Assembly: GCA_013397455.1 (NCBI GenBank)
Contig: VYZB01000077.1
Location: 2,432,717-2,496,716, forward strand
Length of the DNA: 64,000 bases
Direction: 5' to 3'
From: Crotophaga sulcirostris
Taxonomy: Eukaryota > Chordata > Aves > Cuculiformes > Crotophagidae
Below, one piece after another: positions 1 through 12,998 of this stretch (within the stretch, counting starts at the first letter, position 1; the number at the start of each line of letters is the position of its first letter). The notes below the pieces were generated by a model. The model had not been told where the DNA came from, did not search any database, and worked only from the letters and a program-made list of their open reading frames with translations. The position numbers and the translations under genes were made by a program.

Positions 1-2435
1 TTTTTCTCAAGTAATTTACTTTGATCAACTTCAGCACTGGATGAAATTCATCCATGTCAACCCAGAACAAGCTGACAAGGTATTAACATTCCAACTTGGC
101 AAGAGAATTATAACCTCATCTACCAAATCCAAAGAATAACTGCAGCATTTGATTTAACTTTGATTACTACACTTCTGCCTCAGTATTGAATGATTCCAGT
201 TTCTTCTGGATGCCTGAAATTTGGAGTGCAGGTACTGTTCTTCTCAGTAAAATAACTGGGCTGTGAGAAGCTGCTTGGTTCCCAATACCCATAAATTTGG
301 ATGGGAATTTTTGAGTTGTGAGCAAGTTTACATGCCATCTGGCAATCTTCCTGACTGACCACATTCATTACTGAAGACCCTTTAGTACAAAAAAAAAAAT
401 AAAAAAGTACTCATTTTAGTACTAAACTCTGTGTGTGTATGTATTGTTCAACAATTGATGCATGTTTTGCAGAAGAATATTTGTTCGTAAATAAGGATAT
501 TAAAATAAATACAAACAAGGAGTTCAATAATGCATTCTAAGAATAAAAAAAAAAGGTTTCCAAAGGTTCAGATGTTTCTATGAAACATTAGAAAGAATCA
601 GACTTAGCAAGAAAGGATTTCATTGAGAAGTCAATTCAGTTACAGGGTCTGGAACACTGAATCTTTTCTCTTTCTTTGTACTCTTTGCTAGACCAACTAC
701 TGATGATACAGCTGAGCAGTTCAGTGATTTTATTGAACATCAATGAGGTAATTCGCTAAGAGAGAAGGAAAATCCAAGTTGATGACTTTTTATATTATGG
801 AAGACTAGAATACTGTGAAATTTCTCAAATCCTTAGAAAATTAGTGAACAGAGGTAGGTTGGAAGTTCATGTAAATGAAGCAATTTCACTTATGCTAATC
901 AAAGTTTGTTATTTTAATGTATGACTGTGCACTATATTTCTTCAATTTAATGTTAATTCTCTGCTATTCTTTATGTGAATAGGGTACATGAAGACCCTAC
1001 CTTAGTCCTATAGCAATTTCCATTATTTTCTGTGTAGCAAAAAAACCAGGTACAAACCAAAGCCTTTACATTTTTCTAAAATCAGCAATTCACCAAAATA
1101 AATTCTCACAGCTGCAATCTTCAAGTATTGCCATAACAACAATACATGAAAATATTTAAAACCGAGATAAGGATCACAAGTGTAATATAGCATAGCACCG
1201 AACCAGATGTTTTCCATATTAATAATAATGCTGCACTAAGCTAAATTCTTCATGATTTTTTTTACAGACAAGTTTCATCAAAAAGGGGAAGGTGAAAAAG
1301 GGTATCTATTTCAGCTAAACAAGAACACAGCCAAGAAAAAAGGCAATGTTTTTAAATAGGACAATGTTTGTAATTATTTGTTTCCTTTCTTTCTAAGCAG
1401 GAAGGACCAGGAAGAGGGAAAGGGGATCTAGAAACTGTGCAAGATTTCTTAAAGTCTTGGGATGAGAGGGTGTGGAATTATCTTACAAAGATCTCCTATA
1501 AGGCTCACACATGATTCACTTTAGGAACAGAGCTATTCTTATGCAAAACTCCTATGAAATGCAGTGAAAATTCAGTTGCACCTAAAGCTCACATAATCAG
1601 GTTATGTGCTACACTGTTTGATATGATCCTGTCATTAGAATGTAATTTCCCAGGAGTCATTCAAGAAGTATAAGGTGCAAAACTGTAAAAAGTCCTGGTT
1701 CATCTTTAGAGAAGTTATGACAGCTCAGATTGCCTGTTCAGTCTAATGCTAAGGAAAGCACTAAATGTTTTCACGTGAGAATAAAAAAAATCAGAAAATG
1801 AATTCTGATGCACCAGTAAAATAATGTCCCTTCCTAAGAACAATGCATTTTTCAAGGCAGCATTCTTACATCATAATAGACATTGATGTATTGCATGTAC
1901 ATAGCATTGATTTGTCAAGGATTGTTCACTGATGCACAGACTCTTAATATGCTCCCCTACTCATTTAAAAAAACGTCAACCAAATAAACTCCAAAAAACC
2001 CTCAAAAAATCAACCCAAAACCCAAAATCAACAGAACCCTACTGCCGATGGCAGTTCTGCTTGTGTTCCAGGAATTTATGCTGCTTTATATGTCATACTT
2101 GTATGTTTCTTATTACGTTAACCAGTCCTCTCTGTTTTAGATACATTTTCTTGCCAATATCAAGTGAGTCTGTTAAAAATAACACCTTATTTCCAAAAGA
2201 ACTGTTGGGACAAGCAGGAATTAATCTTCCGGACAAAGAAGAACCATTAAGCTAGAACACCTGATGCTCCACTCCTGAAAACGATGTTTAATAATTTATT
2301 TCAACAGAAGCAAAACTGGAGTTATCTTCTACAATGCACTAGCTGCAGGACATCTCACTTCCTTTCTTTTTACTCATCTATTAATTTGATGTTATGAAGT
2401 AAACTATATTGTTATTCTGGTACATATTCTACATA
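1..2435. other. stretch without supported gene
   Basis: AT-rich. The only item of note is the minus-strand open segment at 180-370, with a pyrimidine-rich acceptor before it and a stop at its end, discussed as a lead. Confidence 0.4.
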
Positions 2436-3318
2436 TTAATAATATTTTTATTAATGACATGGATGAAGGAATCGAGTTCACCCTCAGTAAGTTTGCAGAT
2501 GATACTAAGTTGGGTGGGAGTGTTGATCTGCATAGGGTAGACAGGCTCAACAGAGGGACCTGGACAGGCTGGATCAATGGGCCAAGGCCAACTGCAGGAG
2601 GTTCAACAAGACCAATGCCGGGTCCTGCACTCAGGTCACAAAACCCCATGCAATGCTACAGGCTTGGAGAGCAGTGGTTGGAGAGCTGTTTGGAAGAGAA
2701 TGACCTGGGGGTGTTGACAGAGAGTTGGATGAATATGAGCCAGCAGCGTGCCCAGGTAGCAGAAGGCAGCAAATAGCATCCTGGCCTGCATCGAGAATAA
2801 ATGTGGCCAACAGGACTAGGGGAGTGATCCTTCCCCAATAATTGGCACTGATGAGGCCGTACTGTGTTCATTTTTGGGTCCCTCACTACAAGAAGAACAT
2901 TGAGATTCTGGAGCATGTCCAGAAAAGGGCAACAAAGCTGGTGAAGGGTTTAGAGCACAAGCCTTATGAGGAGCAACTGAGGGAGCTGGGGTTGTTTAGT
3001 CTGGAGAAGAGGAGACTGAGAGGAGACCTTATCGCTCTCTACAACTACCTAAAAGGAGGTTGTAGCAGGGTGGGTGTTGGTCACTTGTCCGTGGTAGATA
3101 GTGACAGCACAAGGGGAAATTTCTTTACTGAAAGGGTTGTCAAGCATTGGAATAGGCTGCCCAGAGAGGCAGTTGAGTCACCATCCTTTGAGGTGTTTAA
3201 AAGATGGTGGATGTCATATCGTACTTGAGGACGTGGTCTAGTGGTGGACTTAGCAGAGCTGGATCGATGGTTGGACTCGATCTTAAAGGTCTTTTCCAAC
3301 CAAAACTATTCTACAATT
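2436..3318 (+). mobile_element. CR1 LINE, 5'-truncated, degraded
   Basis: Plus-strand CR1 copy covering the end of the reverse transcriptase through the 3' end. The first part encodes the catalytic-core remnant SKFADDTKLGG. The second encodes the usual CR1 C-terminal signatures [18 protein letters not shown] and [19 protein letters not shown]. The copy ends in the CR1 3' tail (ggttggactcgatcttaaag, then a worn attctatgattct-like repeat). Frames are broken between the two parts, so it is inactive. Other CR1 residues between them are garbled. The 5' truncation is typical of target-primed insertion. Confidence 0.9.
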
Positions 3319-6300
3319 ATATATGTTCTATTATGTCTGCCTATTAACATCTTCAAATACAAGAATTTGGCACAGTTCAGACACATGCCACAGACTGCTG
3401 ATGCAAATATCATCCTAATTAATCCAACGAGAGACTTTCACTCCTTAGAGTCATTTTAGATTCCTGAATCCAATGTTCTGAAGGCATTTTACTTTCAAAG
3501 CATCTCAAGTTGACAATAAATTACCTTAATGTTTGTGCTTCCACTGATGGACACATGCAAAACCAATTGAAAAATGATGAAGTTAAAAGTCCTTCAGTTT
3601 GCCCAATTTTTGCTCATTTGAGTCTGCATCATTTGTCAGAGCCAACCTAGCAGAATCCCACCCCATAGTCAAAAACACAAAACCAGCATGGGACCACAGA
3701 AAGCAGCAATGTTTGCAGATACTGAAAGAGACAGTGAATCATTGATTAGAGTTCTCACTTTTAATCAGCAAGAGTGAGAGGAACATGTTTTCAGTTTCTC
3801 CATCTTCCTTTTTTAAGCTGGGACTGGAATTAACACAGGAGGTAGCCTTTTCTGATGAAGATGTTCTAGTTTCATTATAGCACACTTAGTATCTTAGACA
3901 ACTACACTAAGCACTGGCCCAACAGAGCTCCTGCTTATTCGCCCCTTTTTCCACAAGGTGGGATATTTGTTTACTACAGAAAACAAATTAGTCAGGCAAG
4001 ACCTATGGAGCACTGACATAGGGGATGAGAGTGTCTCTAAGATGCAGTGACAGGGCTTCAGACTCTTGCTCCAAATCAGGCAGATGAAGTTTAAAAAAAC
4101 ATCTCTCACATATCCCAACTACCCAAACCACTCACTGAACAAGACATTTTATTTAAATCTGAAAGTCCATAACCATAGTAGAAAAGAACTGGCATCATGA
4201 CCACTTACCATTCCCTACCAGTAATCCTAGGAAAAATGGTCTAATATCACCAAATAACCACTGTTTACCCACTACTTTGGCAACAATAACCACTGCTGCT
4301 CCACACCAATGGTGATTTTCAAATACATTGGTCTAAAGTATCAACTGAGGAGTTTCATTCAGTGTTAAAGAATTATTTCAAACACTTTGTTTTTACAATA
4401 TTTGGAATCTACTATTGATTGGAGCACACTGATTACTTCTACATTTCCAATAAAATAAAATTTAAAATATTTCACTTGTTACGTCACATTCTATAATTCA
4501 TTACTCCAACTGCCATAACTGTACAAAAGTACTTGCACTATGCTATGATCATAAAATAGAACTGCAAAAAAGGTTATAATGAGAAAAACCACAAAACCAC
4601 CATAAATTCTGGATTTCAGAAGGCATCTAAAGGAATGTCTTTTATTATTTCTCCTTGGCAAATTTTTTTGCACTTTAGCTTTAAGTAAAACAACTTTTAA
4701 AATTAAAAGCAAATTTTGATCAATATTTCTAATCAGTTCCAATTCTGATGTCATTTACTTATGCAACCACTATATTTATTTGAATATGCAATTCAGACCT
4801 CAGTCCAACTCTGTGTTCTTAAAGAAAACCACCAGGAAAAGCTTTGTCATAATAATAGAATAAGCCATGTTTAAATCAGTAAGCTTTTTTTCAATCATAT
4901 CAAAAATATCAAAGCATTAGAAAGGAATGTATATTTAAAAGGTTTCATTTTGTCTTTAATTTCAGTTTGTTTTTTTATTTTCTAACAAAAAAAGAGCCAG
5001 CCATATTTCTCAAACATATTTGGCTAATGTCGTGCAGATGTGTCTTACAACAAATATCCAAAATATTGAATTCCACATTACATTGTTGCGTATGTTTTTC
5101 CTTATTAAATCTATTTTGAATGAAATTGATAATTTGCATGCTGTTTTATATGAAGTTTTACAAAAATGAGCTAAGATGAATAATAAGTCATTAATTCAGC
5201 AATACACCTCACTAAACATAAAGCAAATGCAGTGAATTTCCAGCCAGTTAGAGAAGATACTAAAGTGTTTAGTTTTGTATGAATCAATTTTTGTGCTGAG
5301 GACCATATTCATATTTGCATCCATCTAATTTACTCTACCAGCCCCTTGGCAGGATTAAGCTTAACTGGCTTGTCAAAAGGCCCAGTGGAAATTCATATAC
5401 CTTTTATTGAAATGGAAGTGAGGCTAAGCATAAAAATTACAAACAATCTTATGCCAAACATTTCCAGTAACACTGGATCTTCCAACAGCTTACTTTTGAA
5501 AAATTATTAGTACAAGCATTTCTGGAGTGCCAGTAACTAAAGCATCTGTATGCTTTCTTCCATGAACCTATCTAGATCAAGGATTCCTACAGTGGAAATC
5601 TCTTTCCCCAACTCCTTTTTCTTTTAATAAAAATGATCAAATTCAAAATGTAGTCAAACACCTTATTTGTCCACCAAAGAATCTTCTTTATGAAGACAGA
5701 AAAGCACTAAGAAACAAGATGCTTGTACAACTTAGATTTTCTACTGAGAAAACTAGCACATCTCTGAGTTTTAAAAAGAGCTTTTCAGTCAAGCACTATA
5801 CCCCAATTGCACCTGGTTGCAGACCAAGTTGTTGTGTTAGCAAAGTTCCAGTTAATTTTAGGACTCCTATATGAGTGATCTTGGACTAGACAGTTTAGGC
5901 AGGCAGAGAGAAGGCAAAGAAATATCTAAACTCTCTGCGTAGCCAGGCACATTTATCAAAAGATAGTTAGTATGTTGCATGTGACAGTTCATAGTAAGCT
6001 CTAGGCACATCAAAGTCCTGACTGACAGTAATGTATCAGTAATTTCATGGTAACCGCTAAACTCTTAGGTAATAAACTGGAATAAACAAATTGTGGATCT
6101 TTATTTTGCTCTTCAAACTTCTGTCTAACTACAAAGGGACAACTGCCCTCCTTGTTACCCCAGCTAACTGTGAAGCAAAGATAAGAATGAGCGTAAGATG
6201 GCATCCAACAACTGAAGCTTTGCCTTCCCTTCCAGTCCCATTCCTCTATCAGCTTGCATCAACCCTGCTTTGTCCTTAGACAAGATCATCTGTTTTGTAT

Positions 6301-7194
6301 CACTATCCCTTATTTTGGCCAGACACTGGGACATCTGGACGACTGCACTGTCTATACTCAGAGAAGCAGACGCTGAGCTGGATACCATCAGCATACCAAT
6401 GGCATCACAGCTGACAGTACATGCTGTTCCTCACTTATTGATTAAATTCACACAATTGATGTCTTTAGAGAGAGGGTAGAACAAATTTTTTAAATATCAT
6501 TTTATGTCTCCAGCTGGGTCAAGCAGATAAACTAGTAGGTATGTCAAAATCATCCCACATTGGCCAGGTAATAAAGTTCCAAATAAACCATGCAGTTTTC
6601 CAATATTTTTTTTACTGAAGAGAAGTAAATACTTTTTAAAGAAACGTTTGGTTACTGAGAACCTCTGTAGTTGGGGGGATTGTTTGGTTGTTGCTTGTTC
6701 TGTTTGATTTTTGTTTTGTGTAACCTTCCAGTTCAGTGCACTTTCAGGTTATGTTTGCTCATGTTTTTGGTTTGGATAAGAGAAAATTAGAAGGTTTTTG
6801 GTTTTCTCACAATGCTTGAACTACAATACAAGACAGAGAGCTGGATGAAATGGAAAATAATCAAGTGCTACATATAATATATGTGGTTGCTACTCTTCCA
6901 CTGAATATTGCAGGACAGGATTATTGCCTTAATAATGAATCAGGTATTGCAGTATATTAATTCATTTAATATTAGTTTATGTCTACTACCTTATACATCA
7001 AGCAGATAGACTTGCTTTTGTTCAGTACCATTTTATCTTCTGGATATGAATTAGAACCACACATTACTTCAGAAGACCTCATTTCAGAACTATAAAACCA
7101 TCTTGTAAACAAATCAGAGAATGTTATCTGACAACTCTGCTACTCAAGACATACTAACCTTTGTCATGACTCCATTGAATTTGCCATTGACTCC
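3319..7194. other. stretch without supported gene
   Basis: Lies between two CR1 copies. It holds the worn LINE fragment at 6190-6405 and an 87-codon minus-strand frame at 4491-4754 with a hydrophobic middle (FVVFLIITFFAVLF) that is probably chance in AT-rich DNA. Confidence 0.4.
6190..6405 (-). mobile_element. old LINE reverse-transcriptase fragment
   Basis: Minus-strand stretch whose translation contains YADGIQLSVCFSE, a worn form of the YADDTQL box of L2/CR1-group LINE reverse transcriptases. It is followed, with frame changes, by bases recalling the usual 'cluster of charged residues, NPDKTEVLL' segment (here KDKAGLMQ). A 76-codon open frame in a neighbouring frame overlaps it and is probably accidental. 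Assignment to a LINE clade is not possible by eye. Confidence 0.38.
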
Positions 7195-8820
7195 ACAAAC
7201 AAAGACTCAGGGCATAGGGTCCAAAGTCGCAACACTCACACTACTGCATCCAACTGGGGAATAAGCCAGGCCAACCAGAGTAGCAACAAAGGTTCCTTAG
7301 CGCCCTCCCAAGAGGAGAACATGAAGACCAACCACCTCAAGTGTATATATACCAATGCATGCAGCCTAGGGAACAAAAAGGAGGAAATGGAGATCTGCAC
7401 GCAGTCAGAAAGTTATGGTATCATAGGAATAAGTGAAACATGGTGGGACAACTCACATGACTGGAGGATCACAATGGATGGCTACAGGCTGTTTCATAAA
7501 GACAGAAGATAATAAACCTACCAGTCTTACTTCCATCCCCAGCAAAGTTATGGAATGAAATCTCCTGGGGGTTGTCACAAGTCAAATGAAGCACATGATT
7601 GGGAAAAGCCAGCATGGATTCAGCAAGGGCAAATCATGCTTGACAAACCTGGTTGCCTTCTATAACAAAGTAACCTGCTCAGCTGATGTGGGGCAAATGG
7701 TGGACATTGTCTATCCTGATTTCTCCAAGGCTTTTGATACCGTTTCACACAGCCTCCTCCTAGAGAAACTAGGTTACAGTCTAGAAAAGTGGTCTGTGCG
7801 GTGTATGGGGAACTGGCTGACCAGCCGCACCCAGAGCGTGGTGGTAAATAGCTCCTTTTCAAACTGGCAGCTTGTTCCAAGTGGCAGGCCCCAGGGATTG
7901 ACAACATTGTTTAATATCTTCATAAGTCATCTGGATGATAGGCTCGAATGTGCCCTGATAAAATTTGCAAATGATACTATGGATCGTTGAAAGAGAGAGT
8001 TACCTTGCAAAAAGACCTGGATAGGCTGGAAAAGTGGCTAACAAGAACCTTATGAAGTTCAGCAAGGACAACTGTAAGGTCTTTAACCTGAGAAAACATA
8101 ATCCAGGACTGCAGAACAGGCTGGGTTCTACCTGGCTGAGGATCAGCTGTGTGGAAAGGGACCTGGGCGTCCTGGTGGACAGAAGCTCAGTATGAGTGAA
8201 CAGTGTCCTGTTGCAGCAAAGAAAGCCAGCAGGATGCTGGGTGGCATCAGCAAGGGCATCACCAGCAGAAATAAAGAAGTCACTACCCGACTCTACTCTG
8301 AGCTTGTGAGGCCATACCTGGAATACTGTGTTCAGTTTTGGTCCTTGCTATATGAAAAAGATGTGGACAGGTTGGAGATGGTGCAGAGAAGGGAAACAAA
8401 AGATCATCAAAGGACTGGGAAGCCTGCCATATGAGGAAATGCTAGACGAGTGGGTTTGTTCAGCCTGGAGAAAAGAAAGCTTAGGGGAGAGCTTATCACC
8501 ATGTTCCAGTATTTAAAGGGTGGCTACAAAGAAGATAGAAACTCCCTTTTAACAAGGATTCACATGGAGAAGTCAAAGGGTAATGCATACAAGTTACTGC
8601 TGGGGAGATTCCAATTGGAAACAAGAGGAAAAATTTTCACACTGAGGGCAATAAGCCATTGGAATAATCTCCCCAGGGAAGTGGTGGATTCACCAACATT
8701 GGGCACTTTAAACATGTAGCTGGACAGCATGCTGGGTCATCTTGTCTAGACCATACTTTTGCCAAGAAATGACCAGATGATCCTTGAGGTCCTTTCCAGC
8801 TTGGTATTCTATGATTCTAC
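7195..8820 (+). mobile_element. CR1 LINE, longest copy, internally deleted
   Basis: Plus-strand CR1. It begins just before the second ORF and encodes the start of the endonuclease domain (LKCIYTNACSLGNKKEE, then IIGISETWWDNSHDW). After about 60 codons it jumps directly into the reverse transcriptase (KSQHGFSKGKSCLTNL, then DFSKAFDTVSH with the motif A Asp, then FANDT where FADDT is usual). The C-terminal LEKRKLRGELI and SHWNNLPREVVDSP follow, then the standard 3' tail ending ttctatgattctac. The loss of most of the endonuclease and several frameshifts make it dead. The left boundary is approximate. Confidence 0.9.
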
Positions 8821-11800
8821 AAAAATTTATCTAAAATATTGCAAGTTTCTTTCTTTTGTGCTTTAGCTGCTTAACATGACAGCTGTGAAACTCCCATACA
8901 TCTTGATACAGCAGTGGAACAGAATGTGAGTGACATCCCCCAGTGGCCACTGTACGCCAATTCTCTGCGTTATACAAAAACTGCAGGCAAAACAAGTTTA
9001 CCAATTGAGAAGGAGGCAGAGATCCTAGGATGAAATACCAACGCAACATGAGACTGCAAATGTTCCTCAAAGAGTTGTAAAAAACCAGTTATGAAGGAAA
9101 CAGAAAACCTTAGGAAGCGCAACTGTCATATGCTGGAAGAAGGCAGTAGAAAAGAGTACACCATATCGCAGAAGATAAATTACTAATTCAGTACTATCAG
9201 AATGATCTGTACTAAATTCCTAGTGTGTAGTCAGCTTGACTGATTGATAACCTAAAAATGAAATGAGGTCAAGCTTGCAGTACAAACCATATCAACAGGA
9301 GAAACAGAAAAAATAGAAAAAATTAAGAAGTCTAATCTGAAAGCATCTTCAAAGCATACTGCAGAGGACATCTATTTCAAGCGAAACCAAAACACATAAC
9401 ATTCCTCTAAGAAGAAAGTTAGGTCAACACAAAAAAGCCAAGTGATTCATGTTTTTCACTCTTTGGGCGCACTTGCAAAGCCCTGAAATACTATTAGCTC
9501 AGGCGGTGGATAAATGACCTCAAACTCCAAAGTGCTAGCCAGCAGTCACTGAGGGTGCAGTTCTGTAATCCAGTAGCTTGGTCCCAACGATAATGTCCCA
9601 CTTATTTCTATGTTCTTTCTCCTTTCTACCATTCCCAGTGATACTGGTGCTTGATTCTTATCTGGGTCTGGAGTGAGCTCATTCAGGGGGGAAAATATTA
9701 TGTTATTGCTGGAATCTTTTGCATCTGGCTTAGTGAGCTGCATTGGCACAGTGAGGGGTCGTACAGGCATTACAATCAGTTTAAAGGAAACAATAGGAAC
9801 CACAGCCCTGTGCAGAGGATCAGCAGAGGAAGTAAGACCACCTTCTTTAATGAAAGAAATCTATCATATTCAGTTAGGCTCAGCACATGTCCCAGAGCCC
9901 CACCCTAAGGGATAAAAGCATTAGGTATTTAAGCAACACTAACAACTCAGAACATGAACATGTCGCTACTGAACTAAAACATCAGAAGAAAAAAAAAAAG
10001 ATGTTCCTGAAATTATTGGAAATAAATGTAAGCAAGACATCATTTTTATGTGGCTAGAAGGATACATCATCTGCAACTAAACACTGCTGCTTTTAAGGAC
10101 CTTAAAACATAGCGTAACTTTGCATCTCTCTAGACACAAGAATCAAAGTTTTTCAAAACTGGTATTATACCATAATATTCAAGTATGTATTTAGAAAAGC
10201 CCTCCTAATATATTATCAAAATATCATTCTTAATAGTACATTACCAGATTAAAGATATGATTTTGTATTTTTTTTAAAAAATATATTACATTTGCCAAGT
10301 AATCACTGCCTTTCTGTTTGTTTTTTTTAAAATTTCTGTAAGTAATGCCAAGCTGATATAATCTAATATGACTGAACTTTTAAAAAGCTTGAACATAAAA
10401 AGCAGGTTAAGACCTCTTGCTTTCAACACAATACCTTATGCTCTCATTTGCTTTTCTGCAGTTAGGTGATAGTGATTGGATAATTAAATCTGTGACATTC
10501 TGAATTGTCTTTGCACAGTCATTAATTCACACTTGCCTATGGTCATACACCCTAACTAAGAGTCAGAATTAGAAATTAAATGATAGATGACGTTCATTTG
10601 TATATGTAAAAATGACAACCATTTAGTCAGCTTCTGAGTAACTTAAATAAAATACAGAGTAACCCATACATCAAGAGAAAGCATTTGACTTTGATGGGCT
10701 GGAGTAATCTTTTAGAGATGTGGCAGGTGAGCAAGAGGAATCAATTCCTCAAGTAATTATTAATTAGGAATTATTGTATTCTCTAGTTGTATGAGAGAAA
10801 TGAGGACTCTGGTCCACAATTCAATGTTCGAAGAAGGAAATATATGTTCAGCTACAGTTACTTTTTTATATTGTAAAAGGAAACTAGCACAATGAATGGT
10901 AACTTCCCTGTGAGGCATATGTAGGACGTGTACCTGTCTCCATAGTGTTTTGTAGATGAAAATAGCTGATTTTCTTTCAGATACTCAGAAATCTACAAGC
11001 AAAATAGGAATGTTTCTACATAAAAACTGTAAAACCTGTATGTGCCAATTATGGTTTATCTTCTCAATCTTGATGTTTTATGTTTTCAGTTGAATTTAGA
11101 TAAGCAAAAGTTTATGTATGAGAACAAAATTAGTTATCCTTCATTTGCATTTCACATAAACCATAAATAGTTATTTTTTAACAATAACAACAAATGCAAA
11201 TTTTATATAATACAATTGTCGCTTTTTCGAGCTTACTGGACAGTAACTTGCTGAACAATCTTTAAGCTGAAATTTCACAACAGAAGAGACCTGAAGGAAG
11301 ACTAAGAAAGGACTATATGCAACATTAGTTTGGTACTTCAAAGTAAGTGTTTATAGTTTCAAAACCAGGAAAAAAAATTAGAAGTAAGTAACATTTAAAA
11401 TTTCTGCAATAATGGAGGGATGCTTTGGAAAAAAATGAAATTACGTTCTTTACCTTTGTTGGAAATGACAAATACATGATTATCACTTTTTTTATTATGA
11501 ACTATGCCTTTAAGAAAATTTTTTTATTCTTATTGCTTCGTTTACAACATCTTTTCAAGTTTTTATTCTCATCATATTGAAAAGAAAACAATCTCTTTAT
11601 AACTTCTGGTTTTAATAAAACAATGGGGAAACCTTTTTGAAGCCACAATTGGATTTGTGTCTCTTTGCATCTGGTTAAAAATCAAACCTGAAAAATCCTA
11701 TTATTTGCATATTTATTTATATTTAATTATTCCCAGGACTGTAAACTTTCTCTGAAGAGAATTGAAAGCAATGGAATGACTATATTTCTTTTCATTTCTA

Positions 11801-12984
11801 TTTTATTTCTTCATTATTGCATACTTCAAAGAGACATCATTTCTTTACAGAGAAGAAACTTGGGCTACATCAATGTTACCCAGAGAACAGTAAGCCAATG
11901 AATGTAACCTTTTTGTGTTCAAAACTCCTCCTTCTGTCACAAAGGCACATTGTAACCTCAGCTGTTCAGTCCAGGAATATATAAACTTCATGTATTTAAC
12001 ATCACATACATACATACATATTCTATTAAATTTTCATTTCTTTTTCAACTACTCAATATCTCAGAATTTTGCTAACCACTTCCATCCTCATTTTCACATA
12101 TTCTTCCAAAGGTTGACTCACCGTCTCTCTTCCCATGATCCTTCCCAGCAAACCCTTAGCTTTATACGCATCAGTGGCCCAACTCATATTTCACTGCAGC
12201 GCAGCAAGGATTTAACTCTTTTAAGTGTGCTTCCTGTGCACCTTATTGTTCCAGGACAGTGATGATTTAAGGACTCAGTTTAAGCTCAACTGAGTCTGCT
12301 CTCCCACTGAAAGACTGAGACCTGTCTGTCTCCCCCTTCAGCCAACTAACACTTCCCATCCTTATAACATCAGTCAGTGCTTGTGTGGCCCATAATGAGC
12401 TGGGCCAGGGAGCTCCTCTGTCTGAAGGTTCTCTCTTTTGTTTTTTTTTTGCTAGATTCATCTTTGGCATAGCTCAGACTCACTCTTAAATATCTTCTTC
12501 AAGGTTTCCTGCTCTGGCACAAGCTGTTCTAAATAGGCAATCAGAAGAGCTGATTTTAAAATAGAGGCTAGTATTTTTTTCAATTCAGTGTCTGGTGATC
12601 TAAAACCAGTTAAATCAAATCAGAGCCACGGATGGTTATTGAAGTTAAAATAGATGATACCAGTAGGAAGGATCTTCATAGAAAATAACCACATCACCTT
12701 GAAATATAATTTTCATTTTGCTTGGAATGTGAAGCTGAAATCCTGTAGGCTACAATTTGAGGAAATATTCAGACAGACATTAGAAATGAGCTTTTGGAGT
12801 TATTTTAAGATCTCTTGTTTTGGATTTAGTTTATGTAAAAAATATTATATATATATTATCTTGAGATCACTGCAGTAGTAGGTAAGTTCAAACACAACAC
12901 ACAGCTCCAAAGCTAATGGTTAAAAGATAAATTTGCTTCAAAAATAGACACTAAGTTTAAAGCAACACTCCTTCTGACTACAGA

Positions 12985-12998
12985 ACACACACACACAC
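12985..12998. repeat. (AC)7 microsatellite
   Basis: Perfect AC dinucleotide run followed by cccc. Confidence 0.85.

Noticed and set aside
4491..4754. Minus-strand 87-codon frame with a hydrophobic core resembling a membrane segment
   Set aside because: It lies in AT-rich DNA, where Leu/Ile/Phe-rich frames are expected by chance, and nothing links it to a gene.
11851..11889. Plus-strand 39-base exon candidate, acceptor tttctttacag
   Set aside because: It is open in all three frames and has no partner exon.
12272..12296. Perfect 9-base hairpin (gactcagtt/aactgagtc)
   Set aside because: Expected by chance in a window of this size; no terminator or RNA context.
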